Origin: Paracoccus methylarcula
GTDB taxonomy: Bacteria; Pseudomonadota; Alphaproteobacteria; Rhodobacterales; Rhodobacteraceae
Assembly (NCBI RefSeq): GCF_003007735.2
Contig: NZ_PXNQ02000006.1
Coordinates: 186,001-250,000 of the forward strand
Length of the DNA: 64,000 nt
Direction: 5' to 3'
Positions 10,943 to 20,202 of this stretch are shown here, piece by piece; the stretch's first letter is position 1, and each line of letters begins with the position of its first letter. The translations under genes and the position numbers were made by a program. The notes beneath the pieces were generated by a model, which was not told where the DNA came from, did no database searches, and was given only the letters and a program-made list of their open reading frames with translations.

Positions 10943-11703
10943 CCGAGGCGAACCGTCTGTTCTCATTTCATGTCGGGGCGCAGACCGACAGGGGCCGCGT
11001 CAGATCGCATAACGAGGACAGTATTGCCTCGTTCCCCGAGTTTGGGCTTTGGGCCGTCGCCGATGGCATGGGCGGGCATTCCGCAGGCGATGTCGCCAGC
11101 GCGCTGATCGTCGAGGAACTGGGTTCGCTCGGGGTCTCGGTCAGTGCACAGGACCAGCGAGCCCGGGTGATGGAACGTCTCGACCGGGCGCATCACCGGA
11201 TCGCCGAGCATGCCCGTGACAACGATCTGGGCACCGCCGGGACGACCATTGCCGCCCTGCTGATCCACGAAGCCGAGCTAAGCTGTGTCTGGGCGGGTGA
11301 CAGCCGGATATATCTGCTGCGCGATGGCGAATTGACGCCATTGACCCGCGACCATAGCGAGATCGCCCGGATGGTCGCCTCTGGCGCGATGACCGAGGCG
11401 GAGGCGCGTATCGCGCCGGGCCGGAATGTCATCACGCGCGCCATCGGGATCGGTTCCGAACCGCGTCCGGAAACCGTCAGCGGAGTCGTCAAGCCGGGGG
11501 ACCGGCTGCTTCTGTGTTCGGACGGGCTGACCGAACATCTGGAAGATGCCGAACTGGCGAGGATGCTGGCGGAGCCGCGATCGGCACGCGAAACGGCCGA
11601 GGAACTGATCGCGATCACCCTGCAGCGCGGCGCAAGGGACAATGTGAGCGTGATCGTGGTGGATTGCGAGGCGCGGGAAGCTTTCCTGGATCAGGACGAG
11701 TAG
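10939..11703 (+). CDS. pppA: PP2C-type serine/threonine phosphatase, T6SS regulator PppA
   Basis: ATG at 10939 overlaps the tagF stop, giving 254 residues. PP2C metal-binding motifs are visible: RSHNED near residue 20, VADGMGGHSAGD near 35-46, AGDSRIYLLRDG near 118, LLLCSDGLTEHL near 190, and a terminal GARDNVSVIVV. It is predicted to dephosphorylate the T6SS FHA protein and switch the apparatus off, opposing PpkA encoded immediately downstream. No membrane segment is seen, so it is cytoplasmic. Confidence 0.92.
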   Translation: MTEANRLFSFHVGAQTDRGRVRSHNEDSIASFPEFGLWAVADGMGGHSAGDVASALIVEELGSLGVSVSAQDQRARVMERLDRAHHRIAEHARDNDLGTAGTTIAALLIHEAELSCVWAGDSRIYLLRDGELTPLTRDHSEIARMVASGAMTEAEARIAPGRNVITRAIGIGSEPRPETVSGVVKPGDRLLLCSDGLTEHLEDAELARMLAEPRSARETAEELIAITLQRGARDNVSVIVVDCEAREAFLDQDE

Positions 11704-11707
11704 CACG

Positions 11708-13810
11708 ATGACCGACCAGGACGATCCTTCACGCAAGACCGATCCGCCCTTGCCGGAAGGTGAATCGCCAGACATGCTGGTGAAACCTGCCGAAATGCCC
11801 GACGGCGACGCCCCGGCGGATGACAGGACCGTGTTCGCAGATGCACCCGAACCCTCGCCGGAGGCTGCTTCGGGCGAAACCGTGATCTCCGATGAACCGC
11901 AGGGTTCCCTACCTTCGCGAGCGGCTCCGGAACCCACGGTGATGGGCGAACAGCCCGAAGCGCAGGGGGGAGAGTTGCGGCTGGTCGAGCCGGGCACGCT
12001 GATCAACAATAATTACCGTATCCTGTCGCTGGTCAGCGCCGGCGGGATGGGGGAGGTCTACCGCGCCGAGAATGTCTTCACCGGCGATCCTGTCGCGGTA
12101 AAGGTGATCCTTCCCAACCTGGCGCGGGACGAGGCCGTGCTTGACCTGTTCAGGCGCGAGGCACGGGTCCTGGTGCAGCTTCGCGACGAAGCCATCGTGC
12201 GTTACCACAATTTCGTCCTGGATGGCGGGCTGGGGCGCTATTGCCTGATCATGGAATTCGTCGAAGGCCGGCATCTGGGCACGCGTGTCAAAGAGGATGG
12301 CCCGCTGGCGGATGATGCCGCGCTCACCCTGATGCGGCGCCTTGCCCGTGGTCTGGACCGCGCCCATGCGCGCGGCGTCACCCATCGCGACCTGTCCCCC
12401 GATAACGTGATCCTGCGGGACGATCACATCGACGAGGCCGTGCTGATCGATTTCGGCATTGCCCGTTCGACCGAGCTCGGTGACGGGTTGGCGGGGCGTT
12501 TTGCGGGGAAATTCAAGTATATCGCCCCAGAGCAACTCGGGCATGCGGGGGGCGAGATCGGCCCCCGGACCGATGTTTACGGGCTTGCGCTTCTGATGGC
12601 GATGGTCGTGCGGGGGAAGCCGCTGGATATGGGCGACTCGGTCGTCTCCGCATCGGCCGCCCGGCAGGCGATTCCGGATTTGTCCGGCATATCTCACCGG
12701 TTGTTCCCGCTGCTTCAGCATATGCTTGAACCAGATCCGCAGCATCGCCCCGAGGATATGAGGGCGGTGCTGCGGATGCTGAACGATCCGGCGACACTTC
12801 CTTCCCGGTATCGTCTGCCCTTGTGGTCTGCCGGCAAGGCGGAGGAGCAGGAAGACAATGCCCCGGGCAGCTTCCCGTCCCTGACCGGAGATCCGGCGAA
12901 GACGGATTCCGACAGCCCTTTTGCCTTGGCGCCGGGAGCCTATTCCCCCAGGCATGAAACGCCCACTCCTCAGCCGGGCAGGTCAGGGCGCAGCGGCTGG
13001 ATTGTCCCCGCCAGTGCGGTGCTGGCCGTCGCGGCGGTCATGGCCGGGGCCGGAACCTGGTGGATGACGCGCGACAATGCGCGCGAGGAGGTGCCGGTCG
13101 TCGAGGCCGAGAAACCCCGTGATCTTGTTGCCCGCGATTCCTCGACCCGCGAGGGGTTTCTGGCAAGCCAGCCGCTGCCCGATTGCAGTTTTGCCGACCG
13201 GATCGCCTCGGGGCAGAATGCCGGTATGATCTCGGTTCTCGGCAGGGCTGATTCCGGGGCCTCGGAACTGGTTGATGCGTATGAGGAAGCGTTCGGCGTG
13301 CGCCCCGCCGTCGTCGAAACACAGGTCGCCGCCGGTCATTGTCCCGCGCTGAATTTCCTGCGCGAGGTTTCCGGACGTCCCGCCGTTCCGCCAGAACTGA
13401 CGGCAAGCATCAGATCCGCCGCATCCGGTTTTCAACTGGTGGGCAAGGTCAGCTCGGATGCGGAGCGAAACCTGTGGCTGTTCCTCGTCTCTCCGGACGG
13501 AAGGATCTATGACCTGACCGGCCAGAGCAGGGAGGTACCGGGTGGCCGCAGTTTCGGCGTCGGCATTTCCGCTCCTGTGACGGATGACGATCCGGATGCC
13601 GCGCCATTCCTGCTGGCCGCGCTGACGACCGGGGGGCCGATAACGGCGGTTGCCGCAGCTCCTTCCGGGGCACCCGCGGCCGAACTTCTGCCGCGTGTGC
13701 TGGATGAGTTGCGGGCAAATGGTGAAAACCCGGCAGTGAGTGTCCTGGCGTTGCAGGCCGAGAAACCGGAAGAGCCCCGGGATGAGACACCGGAGCCGGA
13801 TACCCCCTGA
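11708..13810 (+). CDS. ppkA: Membrane serine/threonine protein kinase, T6SS regulator PpkA
   Basis: A 700-residue protein with an acidic, Pro-rich N-terminal ~95 residues, a kinase domain at about 100-365 (glycine loop SAGGMGEVYRA, VAVKVI lysine, catalytic HRD at 226-228, DFGIARS), a linker, one transmembrane helix near 435-455 (WIVPASAVLAVAAVMAGAG) and a ~230-residue periplasmic domain. The catalytic loop reads HRDLSPDN, with Ser in place of the usual Lys of HRDLKPxN, as in some bacterial kinases. It probably phosphorylates the FHA scaffold to activate firing. Four bases separate it from pppA. It is the last gene of the block; the convergent sixA begins seven bases later. Confidence 0.9.
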   Translation: MTDQDDPSRKTDPPLPEGESPDMLVKPAEMPDGDAPADDRTVFADAPEPSPEAASGETVISDEPQGSLPSRAAPEPTVMGEQPEAQGGELRLVEPGTLINNNYRILSLVSAGGMGEVYRAENVFTGDPVAVKVILPNLARDEAVLDLFRREARVLVQLRDEAIVRYHNFVLDGGLGRYCLIMEFVEGRHLGTRVKEDGPLADDAALTLMRRLARGLDRAHARGVTHRDLSPDNVILRDDHIDEAVLIDFGIARSTELGDGLAGRFAGKFKYIAPEQLGHAGGEIGPRTDVYGLALLMAMVVRGKPLDMGDSVVSASAARQAIPDLSGISHRLFPLLQHMLEPDPQHRPEDMRAVLRMLNDPATLPSRYRLPLWSAGKAEEQEDNAPGSFPSLTGDPAKTDSDSPFALAPGAYSPRHETPTPQPGRSGRSGWIVPASAVLAVAAVMAGAGTWWMTRDNAREEVPVVEAEKPRDLVARDSSTREGFLASQPLPDCSFADRIASGQNAGMISVLGRADSGASELVDAYEEAFGVRPAVVETQVAAGHCPALNFLREVSGRPAVPPELTASIRSAASGFQLVGKVSSDAERNLWLFLVSPDGRIYDLTGQSREVPGGRSFGVGISAPVTDDDPDAAPFLLAALTTGGPITAVAAAPSGAPAAELLPRVLDELRANGENPAVSVLALQAEKPEEPRDETPEPDTP

Positions 13811-13817
13811 GCAGTGA

Positions 13818-14333
13818 CTATCGGCCGGCGAGTCGCACGAAATCCATGACACTTCCCTGACCCGGCGCAACCTCTGACCAATTGTCGATCTGGAAATCGA
13901 CGACCAGTGTCGCAGCGGTGGGATAGCGGCGGAATTCAGGTTCAAGCGGTACGCGTGCCGGCAGCATGGCGGCGAAAGCCGCGATGCCGGGATTGTGCCC
14001 CAGCATCATCACCGTCTGATGGCTGGCACTGCGAAGAATGGTCAGCATCTTTTCCGGGCTGGCATGATAGAGCCCGGGTTCCATGCGGATCAGCGGACGA
14101 GTTTCCAGGATGGCGCTTGCGACGGCCTCCCATGTTTCGCGTGTGCGGAGGGCGGAGGAGCAGAGAACCTCCTCTGGTTCATAGTCGCGGCTCGCCAGCC
14201 AGTCGCCCAATGCGAGCGCGGAACGACGGCCACGCGCATTCAATGGCCGGTCGTGATCGGCAAGCGTGGGGTCGTCCCAGGCCGATTTGGCATGGCGGGT
14301 CAGGATCAGTCGTCGGTATCCAAGCGGGGTCAT
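13818..14333 (-). CDS. sixA: Histidine phosphatase family protein SixA
   Basis: A 171-residue protein with the phosphoglycerate-mutase-type LTRHAKS motif at residues 12-18, DRPLNARGR near 30, a CSSALRTRETW segment, and MMLGHNPGIAA near 110 carrying the second catalytic His. This is the SixA family, which removes phosphate from phospho-His proteins; the physiological substrate here is unknown. It is convergent with ppkA, with only seven bases between the stops and no obvious terminator. Confidence 0.85.
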   Translation of the reverse strand: MTPLGYRRLILTRHAKSAWDDPTLADHDRPLNARGRRSALALGDWLASRDYEPEEVLCSSALRTRETWEAVASAILETRPLIRMEPGLYHASPEKMLTILRSASHQTVMMLGHNPGIAAFAAMLPARVPLEPEFRRYPTAATLVVDFQIDNWSEVAPGQGSVMDFVRLAGR

Positions 14334-14441
14334 GGGGGAGCTGCCTCATATGCCGTGCCATTCGTTCAGGCAGCCTGCCACAGCTTTTGCCATTCGGGCA
14401 AGCATTCTGGGAAATCTTCCCCATGATAGGACAGGCGGGGC

Positions 14442-15356
14442 TCAGAGACCGCTTTCACCCTGCCGCAACCCGCGCGGTTTGACCCGTGGTTCGGTCGAGC
14501 GGATGATGCTGCCCGCCCCGTCCTCGGTGAACAATTCGAGAAGGCAGGCATTGGGTCTGCGCCCGTCCAGGATGACCACGGCGCGCACGCCCTCCTCGAT
14601 GGCTTTCAGGGCGGTTTCGGTCTTGGGAATCATGCCGCCCGAGATCTGACCGTCAGCGATCATGCTGCGGGCCTGATCGGGGCTGAGTTGCGTGACGACT
14701 TCGCCCGCGGCATTCTTGACGCCCGCCACATCGGTCAGAAGCAGCAAGCGATCCGCCTGCAACGCACCGGCAATGGCGCCTGCCGCCGTGTCGCCATTGA
14801 CGTTGAAAGTCTCGTTATCCTCCATTCCGGTCGCGACCGGGGCGATGACCGGGATCATTCCGGCGCCGGACAGGTCGCGGATGATCTGCACGTTCATCTC
14901 GACAGGGCGGCCGACAAAGCCCAGCTCGGGATCGTCCGCCTCGCAGACCATCATGTCGTCATCCTTGCCCGAAATTCCGACCGCGCGCCCGCCCGCATCG
15001 TTGATCGCCTGCACGATGCGCTTGTTGACAAGGCCCGACAGCACCATCTCGACGACTTCGACGGTTTCCTTGGTGGTGACGCGCTTGCCGCGGACAAAGC
15101 GGCTTTCGATGCCCAGCCTGCCGAGCAGATCGTTGATCATCGGACCGCCGCCATGACAGACGACGGGATGCATGCCGACTTGCTTCATGAGCACGATGTC
15201 GCGGGCGAATTCCTCCATCGCCTTGTCGTCGCCCATGGCATTGCCGCCGAATTTGACCACGACTACCGCGTTCGAATAGCGCTGCAGATAGGGCAGGGCC
15301 TCTGAAAGGGTGCGAGCGGTGGCGATCCAGTCCCGGTTCATTTTCTGCTTTCTCAT
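14442..15356 (-). CDS. argB: Acetylglutamate kinase
   Basis: ArgB phosphorylates N-acetylglutamate in arginine synthesis. Family motifs seen: [13 protein letters not shown] near the N-terminus, the [24 protein letters not shown] block (quoted here in part), [16 protein letters not shown], and the [17 protein letters not shown] segment. The most upstream plausible ATG is at 15356 ([10 protein letters not shown]); a second ATG at 15341 would shorten it by five residues, and neither has a strong ribosome site. It is the last gene of the minus-strand yidC-MOSC-engB-argB string, an order typical of Rhodobacteraceae. Confidence 0.95.
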   Translation of the reverse strand: MRKQKMNRDWIATARTLSEALPYLQRYSNAVVVVKFGGNAMGDDKAMEEFARDIVLMKQVGMHPVVCHGGGPMINDLLGRLGIESRFVRGKRVTTKETVEVVEMVLSGLVNKRIVQAINDAGGRAVGISGKDDDMMVCEADDPELGFVGRPVEMNVQIIRDLSGAGMIPVIAPVATGMEDNETFNVNGDTAAGAIAGALQADRLLLLTDVAGVKNAAGEVVTQLSPDQARSMIADGQISGGMIPKTETALKAIEEGVRAVVILDGRRPNACLLELFTEDGAGSIIRSTEPRVKPRGLRQGESGL

Positions 15357-15403
15357 CCTTGGGCCCCTATGCAACGCGGGTGAGCCTAAGACGGGCAGGG
15401 CGA

Positions 15404-16054
15404 TCAGTCCAGAGCGGCGATGATCGCGCGCAACGTGGCGATCCCCTGGCCCTTGTCCGACGAGGTCACGACCAGTTGCGGAAAGGCGGCGGGGTGTTTC
15501 TGCAACTCGGTCTCGACCTGTTCCAGCACCGGCTTGATCGCGTTCGGTCCAAGCTTGTCGGCCTTGGTCAGCACGACCTGGAAGGGCACGGCAGAGCGGT
15601 CGAGAAGCGTCATGATCTCGTGATCCACCGGCTTGATGCCGTGGCGCGAATCGATCAGGCAAAAGGCGCGGCGCAGGGTCGGCCGACCCGCGAGATAGGA
15701 TTTCAGCAGGGATTGCCACTTGGCGACGACGGCGACGGGCGCCTTGGCGAAACCATAGCCGGGCAGATCGACGAGATAGCTGTGATCGCCAAGGGTGAAA
15801 TAGTTGATCTCTTGCGTTCGGCCCGGCGTGTTCGAGGCGCGGGCAATCCCTTTGCGTCCCGTCAATGCATTGATCAGGCTTGATTTACCGACATTGCTGC
15901 GTCCGGCAAAGCAGATTTCCGGGCGGTCGGCAGGGGGTAGGCCGTCCATCGCGACGACGCCCTTGAGAAACTCGACCGGGCCCGCGAAAAGCAGGCGGGC
16001 GGCCTCCGCCTGTTCGGCCTCGGCTTCCGGTGCGACGGGGAAGGCGACCTTCAT
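15404..16054 (-). CDS. engB: Ribosome biogenesis GTPase EngB/YihA
   Basis: A 216-residue small GTPase with G1 [11 protein letters not shown]2/switch [10 protein letters not shown]3 [10 protein letters not shown]4 LTKADK and G5 TSSDKGQG. EngB acts in assembly of the large ribosomal subunit. Its ATG overlaps the stop of the MOSC gene (ATGA), so the two are translationally coupled. Length and motifs are standard. Confidence 0.96.
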   Translation of the reverse strand: MKVAFPVAPEAEAEQAEAARLLFAGPVEFLKGVVAMDGLPPADRPEICFAGRSNVGKSSLINALTGRKGIARASNTPGRTQEINYFTLGDHSYLVDLPGYGFAKAPVAVVAKWQSLLKSYLAGRPTLRRAFCLIDSRHGIKPVDHEIMTLLDRSAVPFQVVLTKADKLGPNAIKPVLEQVETELQKHPAAFPQLVVTSSDKGQGIATLRAIIAALD

Positions 16055-16812
16055 GCGATGACCTCGTTTCCAACGGCTATGTCACCACCGGTGACAACCT
16101 CGGCATAGATGCCGAAATTGGCCGCCCCGTAAAGCCGATCCAGCGTCTCGACCATGTCGAGATCTCGCTCGCCGCTCTGCGTATCGGCGCTGGTCGCATC
16201 GCAGCGGCCGATCTGTTCGGTGACGCGCAGCTCGGCCTCGCCGATGCGGATGATCCGGCCGATCATGTCTCGCTCGGCGAATGGCTCCCATCCCTCGACC
16301 CAGAGATTGCCGCGCCAGCGGGCGATGCCCAGGTTCTTGCCAACTCGGGCTTCCAATGCGGCAAGGCTGTCAAGCGAGAGGATCGAGACCCAAGGCCATT
16401 TGACATCCGTCCAGATGCCCGCACCCCTGACCAGCCGGGTCGGAGCCGGTGCCTCGGCGGGCCAGAGCGGGCGCAGCCAGTCGATCAGGCGATCGGCTTC
16501 GGTCTCCGGATCGAAGCTCAGATCGGGGCGCGTCGGCTGGTGCAACGCGAGGCGGCCATCCTGCCAGCCGCCGCTGATCGCCTGCAGCGGGGCCGAGGCG
16601 ACCCTGCGTAGAAAGCAGGATTTCGGCAGCCAGCGATCCGGTTCGCCATCGGTCTCGCTGCCGCGGGCATTGCGCTCCCCCGCCTCGGTCAGGACCGCCC
16701 ATTCGCGATCTCCGGGCAGGCGGCGGGCGGCTTGCAGGGTGATGCTGTCCAGCCCCTCTCCGCCGATCGACTTGATCGGGTGGCGGCGGATATGGGCCAG
16801 ACGCGCGGTCAC
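16051..16812 (-). CDS. MOSC domain-containing protein
   Basis: A 253-residue protein with a GTG start at 16812 overlapping the yidC stop (GTGA). The N-terminal MOSC beta-barrel begins ARLAHIRRHPIKSIGGE; the MOSC domain has the RWRGNLWVEG and RCDATSADTQSGERD motifs, including the conserved Cys. MOSC proteins are predicted sulfur or molybdenum-cofactor carriers; the exact substrate cannot be read from sequence. It lies between yidC and engB, the usual place in this family. Confidence 0.9.
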   Translation of the reverse strand: MTARLAHIRRHPIKSIGGEGLDSITLQAARRLPGDREWAVLTEAGERNARGSETDGEPDRWLPKSCFLRRVASAPLQAISGGWQDGRLALHQPTRPDLSFDPETEADRLIDWLRPLWPAEAPAPTRLVRGAGIWTDVKWPWVSILSLDSLAALEARVGKNLGIARWRGNLWVEGWEPFAERDMIGRIIRIGEAELRVTEQIGRCDATSADTQSGERDLDMVETLDRLYGAANFGIYAEVVTGGDIAVGNEVIA

Positions 16813-18662
16813 TTGCCGTTGCCGTCTTTTGACGCCTTGCGCGGACGTTTCGGCAGTGAGGACTTGATATTGCCAAACAGGTCGGGGCGGTGCCCATGCA
16901 TCGACATGATTGAATATTGCTGGATGATGGTGATGGTGTTGTTGGTGATCCAGTACAGCACCAGCCCCGAGGCGAAGCCGCCCAGCATGAACATGAAGAT
17001 CCACGGCATCCAGGCGAAGATCATCTTCTGCGCCGGATCGGTGGGCGCCGGGTTGAGCCTTTGCTGCATCCACATGCTGACCCCCAGCAGGATCGCCAGC
17101 ACCGGCAGCGATATCGAGTGCAGCATGGTTCCCTGCGCGGGTGCGGCAAAGGGCAACAGGCCGAACAGGTTCAGCAGGCTGGAGGGATCGGGCGCGGACA
17201 GGTCGCGGATCCAGCCGATCCAGGGCGCATGGCGCAATTCGATGGTGACAAAGATCACCTTGTAGAGCGAGAAGAAGATCGGGATTTGCAGCAGCACCGG
17301 CAGACAGCCTGCCGCCGGGTTCACCTTCTGGCTCTTGTAAAGCTCCATCACCTCTTTCTGGAACTTCATCCGGTCGTCGCCGATGCGCTCCTTGATGGCT
17401 TCCATCTGCGGCTGCAGTTCCTTCATCTTCGCCATCGAGATGTAGGATTTGCGGGCCAGCGGGAAGACCAGCAGCTTGAGGATGAAGGTCAGGGCGATGA
17501 TCGACCAGCCCATATTGCCGATGAAGCCGTGCAGCCAGTGCAGAAGCTGGAAGATCGGCTTGGTCAGGAAATAGAACCAGCCCCAATCGATCGAATCGAC
17601 GAAACGATCGATGCCGGGTGTATTCTGATAGCCCTTGATGATCTCCCAGACCTTGGCACCGGCGAACAGATAGCTTTGCGACGACCACTCGGCGCCGGGC
17701 TGGACCGTCTGCATCGGATAACGGGCCTGGGTCTGATAGATGTCGGCACCTTCGGCATATTTGACAACCGAGGTGAATGTCTGACCGGGCGCCGGGGCCA
17801 GCGTCGTCATCCAGTACTTGTCCGTGAATCCGATCCAGCCGTTTTCCTCGACCGTGACGACATCGGCGCGGCCCTCGCGCTCGACCGGGTCCAGATCGGC
17901 AATGTCCTTGTAACCCATCTCGACCAGCTTGCCGTCCTGCATGCCGACGGCTCCTTCATGCAGGATGAAGAATTTCGTGGTGTCGGGCCTGCCGTGACGG
18001 GCGATGATGCCATAGGGGGCGGCGCTGAACGCGGTGTCGCCGTTGTTCTGGACGCTTTGCGAGACGGTGAAGAGATAATTCTCGTCCAGTTCGAAGCTGC
18101 GGCGGAAAACCTGGCCCGCGCCGTTGTTCCAGACCAGCGTGACGGGTTTGCCCGGGGCGAGCGTATCGCCGGATTCGAGGCTCCAGACCGTCGAGTGGGA
18201 AGGGACCAGCGAAGGATCGACACCGGCACCGGGGGTCCAGCCGTAGACAGCGTAATAGGGCTTGGCCCCGGTCGTGTCGATCGATGGATCGGCGGTCGCG
18301 GAGGACGGGGACAGCAGCCTGACATCGGGCGAATTGCCGTCCAGCGTCTCTTGATATTTCTTCAGCGACAGGTCGTCGATACGCCCGCCGGCCAAGGAAA
18401 TCGATCCTTCCAGCGAGGGTGAATCGATTTGAATCCGTTCTGCCCTGGGTCCGGCCTGCTCTTCGACAAGATCGTCGGTCGCGGTCTCGCCCGCTTCCGG
18501 AGTGGCAGGGGGGACGGCCAGGCCATCCGCATTCTGCTCGGCAACCGGCTGCTGGGTTTGCTGATCGACCGGAGGTTCGGGCGCAAAGACGGTGTACCAG
18601 ACCAGGATCACCAGGAACGACAGAACTGTCGCCAGGATCAGATTGCGGTTATTGTCTTGCAT
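16809..18662 (-). CDS. yidC: Membrane protein insertase YidC
   Basis: A 617-residue protein with an N-terminal helix (NLILATVLSFLVILVWYTVF), a large periplasmic domain of about 330 residues, then the five-helix insertase core (FIGNMGWSIIALTFILKLLVFPL; NPAAGCLPVLLQIPIFFSLYKV in part; GLVLYWITNNTITIIQQY). YidC inserts and folds inner-membrane proteins alone or with Sec. The basic C-terminal tail (KSSLPKRPRKASKDGNGK) fits ribosome contact. In many bacteria yidC follows rnpA/yidD directly; here an EAL gene and ttcA lie between. Confidence 0.97.
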   Translation of the reverse strand: MQDNNRNLILATVLSFLVILVWYTVFAPEPPVDQQTQQPVAEQNADGLAVPPATPEAGETATDDLVEEQAGPRAERIQIDSPSLEGSISLAGGRIDDLSLKKYQETLDGNSPDVRLLSPSSATADPSIDTTGAKPYYAVYGWTPGAGVDPSLVPSHSTVWSLESGDTLAPGKPVTLVWNNGAGQVFRRSFELDENYLFTVSQSVQNNGDTAFSAAPYGIIARHGRPDTTKFFILHEGAVGMQDGKLVEMGYKDIADLDPVEREGRADVVTVEENGWIGFTDKYWMTTLAPAPGQTFTSVVKYAEGADIYQTQARYPMQTVQPGAEWSSQSYLFAGAKVWEIIKGYQNTPGIDRFVDSIDWGWFYFLTKPIFQLLHWLHGFIGNMGWSIIALTFILKLLVFPLARKSYISMAKMKELQPQMEAIKERIGDDRMKFQKEVMELYKSQKVNPAAGCLPVLLQIPIFFSLYKVIFVTIELRHAPWIGWIRDLSAPDPSSLLNLFGLLPFAAPAQGTMLHSISLPVLAILLGVSMWMQQRLNPAPTDPAQKMIFAWMPWIFMFMLGGFASGLVLYWITNNTITIIQQYSIMSMHGHRPDLFGNIKSSLPKRPRKASKDGNGK

Positions 18663-18839
18663 TCCGTTACCACCGTAATCGCGTCAGTCGCGCCGGTTCA
18701 ACAGAAGGGGCCATCAAAGGTCAAGCGGATTTGCCCATTTTGCCTTGCGCTGTCCAATAAAACATACGGAATTTCGTTCTTGCCGGGTCAAGATGTCGCG
18801 AGCGGACCGAAACCGCCGCGATCGAGGAGGAGGCAGGGG

Positions 18840-20141
18840 TCAGATGAGTTTTCCCGGCACGATGCCCGGCAGGGAAGCTATCCGGTCCTCGTGCCTGGCC
18901 ATGAACTCCAGCGTTTCCTCCAGCGGCATGGGCCTGGCCACCGCATAACCCTGCACCTCGTCGCAACCAAGCTGGGCCAGATAGGCGTGCTCCTGCTGTG
19001 TTTCGGCCCCCTCTGCGATGGTCTCGATCCCCAGTTGCCCGGCCATGGCGAGAATCGCCGACACCATCCGCTGCTGGTTGGCATCGATATCGCATCCGGT
19101 GACATAGCTTCGATCTATCTTGATACGGTGCACACTGAAGGTCCGGACCGCGTCCAGGCCGGCATAACCTGTTCCGAAATCGTCCAGATCCAGCCGGCAG
19201 CCCGCCTCCAGCAGATGTTTCAGGTTCTTGCGCGCGACCGGATCGCTATTGATGGGGACGATGCTTTCCAGCAGTTCCAGAACAAGCCTGCTCGGTGCCA
19301 ACCGGCGTTTTTCGAGCTCTTGCAGGATTGTTTCGGAAAGATCCGGATCGCCCAGTTCGACATTGGAAATGTTCAGCGATGCCGTTTCCACATGGTTGCC
19401 GGATTCGTCCCAGAAAACCAGTGCGTCCAGGGCATGTTGCAGCATTACGCCTGTCAGGGCGATGTGGTCGGTCTCTGCCAATCCCGGCATGAAGCTTTCT
19501 GGCGGCAATACTCCCTGCATCGGATGCTGCCAGCGGGCAAGCGCCTCGAAGCCCGTCACCCGGCCCGAATGACAGCAGACCTTCGGCTGAAAATGGGCGA
19601 TCATCTGTCCCGCCTTCATCGCGTCGGCGATGGTGAGCGGCAATTCGTCGGCCAATTGGTCACAAGGTGAATCAAGCGGGATGATCCGGCCCAGTTCGGC
19701 AGGCCCGAAGCTGTCCATCTTCATCTGACCCTGCCTGAGCAATCTCGCCTTGCTGATCCAGGTGAGCCGGGGATGGGGGATCAGCAACCCGGTCAGCACC
19801 GGCCTGATCGTCTGCCCCATCACCGCCAGCCTTCGCTGACCATGCTGCTGCACGCGCCTGGCCACCGTCATGGCCGCGGTCCAGCAATTGCAGTGCAAGG
19901 TTATCGCGAAAAGGCCCGGAGCCAGGATTTGCACGGGGTCTTGCGGGCGGAGCGCGTCGCGGAGATGTGCCGCCTCCTGTTCCAGCAGATGGGTCATTCC
20001 GGCCTGCTCCAGGCGGTCGGTCAGGATCTGCATGTTTTCGAGGCGCAGCAGCAGGAGAAGACGTCCGGGCTGCCGATCGATGCCGGATCGCGGGAAGAAT
20101 CGGGACAGTTTCCCCCATCCGGCGCTGAAAAGACGTTCCAA
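18840..20141 (-). CDS. EAL-domain cyclic-di-GMP phosphodiesterase
   Basis: A 433-residue protein. Residues 1-165 are a poorly conserved domain with no GGDEF motif visible. The EAL domain spans about 170-425: E199-A200-L201 in FEALARWQHP, LNISN, LELLES, DLDDFGTGYAGL, KIDRSYV and TIAEGAETQQ. The metal and catalytic residues expected for an active phosphodiesterase appear present. It probably lowers c-di-GMP; the signal sensed by the N-terminus is unknown. No membrane segment is clear. It sits within the rpmH-yidC neighbourhood, an unusual insertion there. Confidence 0.88.
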   Translation of the reverse strand: MERLFSAGWGKLSRFFPRSGIDRQPGRLLLLLRLENMQILTDRLEQAGMTHLLEQEAAHLRDALRPQDPVQILAPGLFAITLHCNCWTAAMTVARRVQQHGQRRLAVMGQTIRPVLTGLLIPHPRLTWISKARLLRQGQMKMDSFGPAELGRIIPLDSPCDQLADELPLTIADAMKAGQMIAHFQPKVCCHSGRVTGFEALARWQHPMQGVLPPESFMPGLAETDHIALTGVMLQHALDALVFWDESGNHVETASLNISNVELGDPDLSETILQELEKRRLAPSRLVLELLESIVPINSDPVARKNLKHLLEAGCRLDLDDFGTGYAGLDAVRTFSVHRIKIDRSYVTGCDIDANQQRMVSAILAMAGQLGIETIAEGAETQQEHAYLAQLGCDEVQGYAVARPMPLEETLEFMARHEDRIASLPGIVPGKLI

Positions 20142-20202
20142 GATATCGGCTCCCCTCAGAGTTGCTGGGAGCCTGCCTTAGAGGTGAAAGCTTTTCGTTC
20201 CG

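Noticed and set aside
16917..18422. 501-codon plus-strand frame over yidC
   Set aside because: It mirrors the conserved YidC coding strand and shows no domain.
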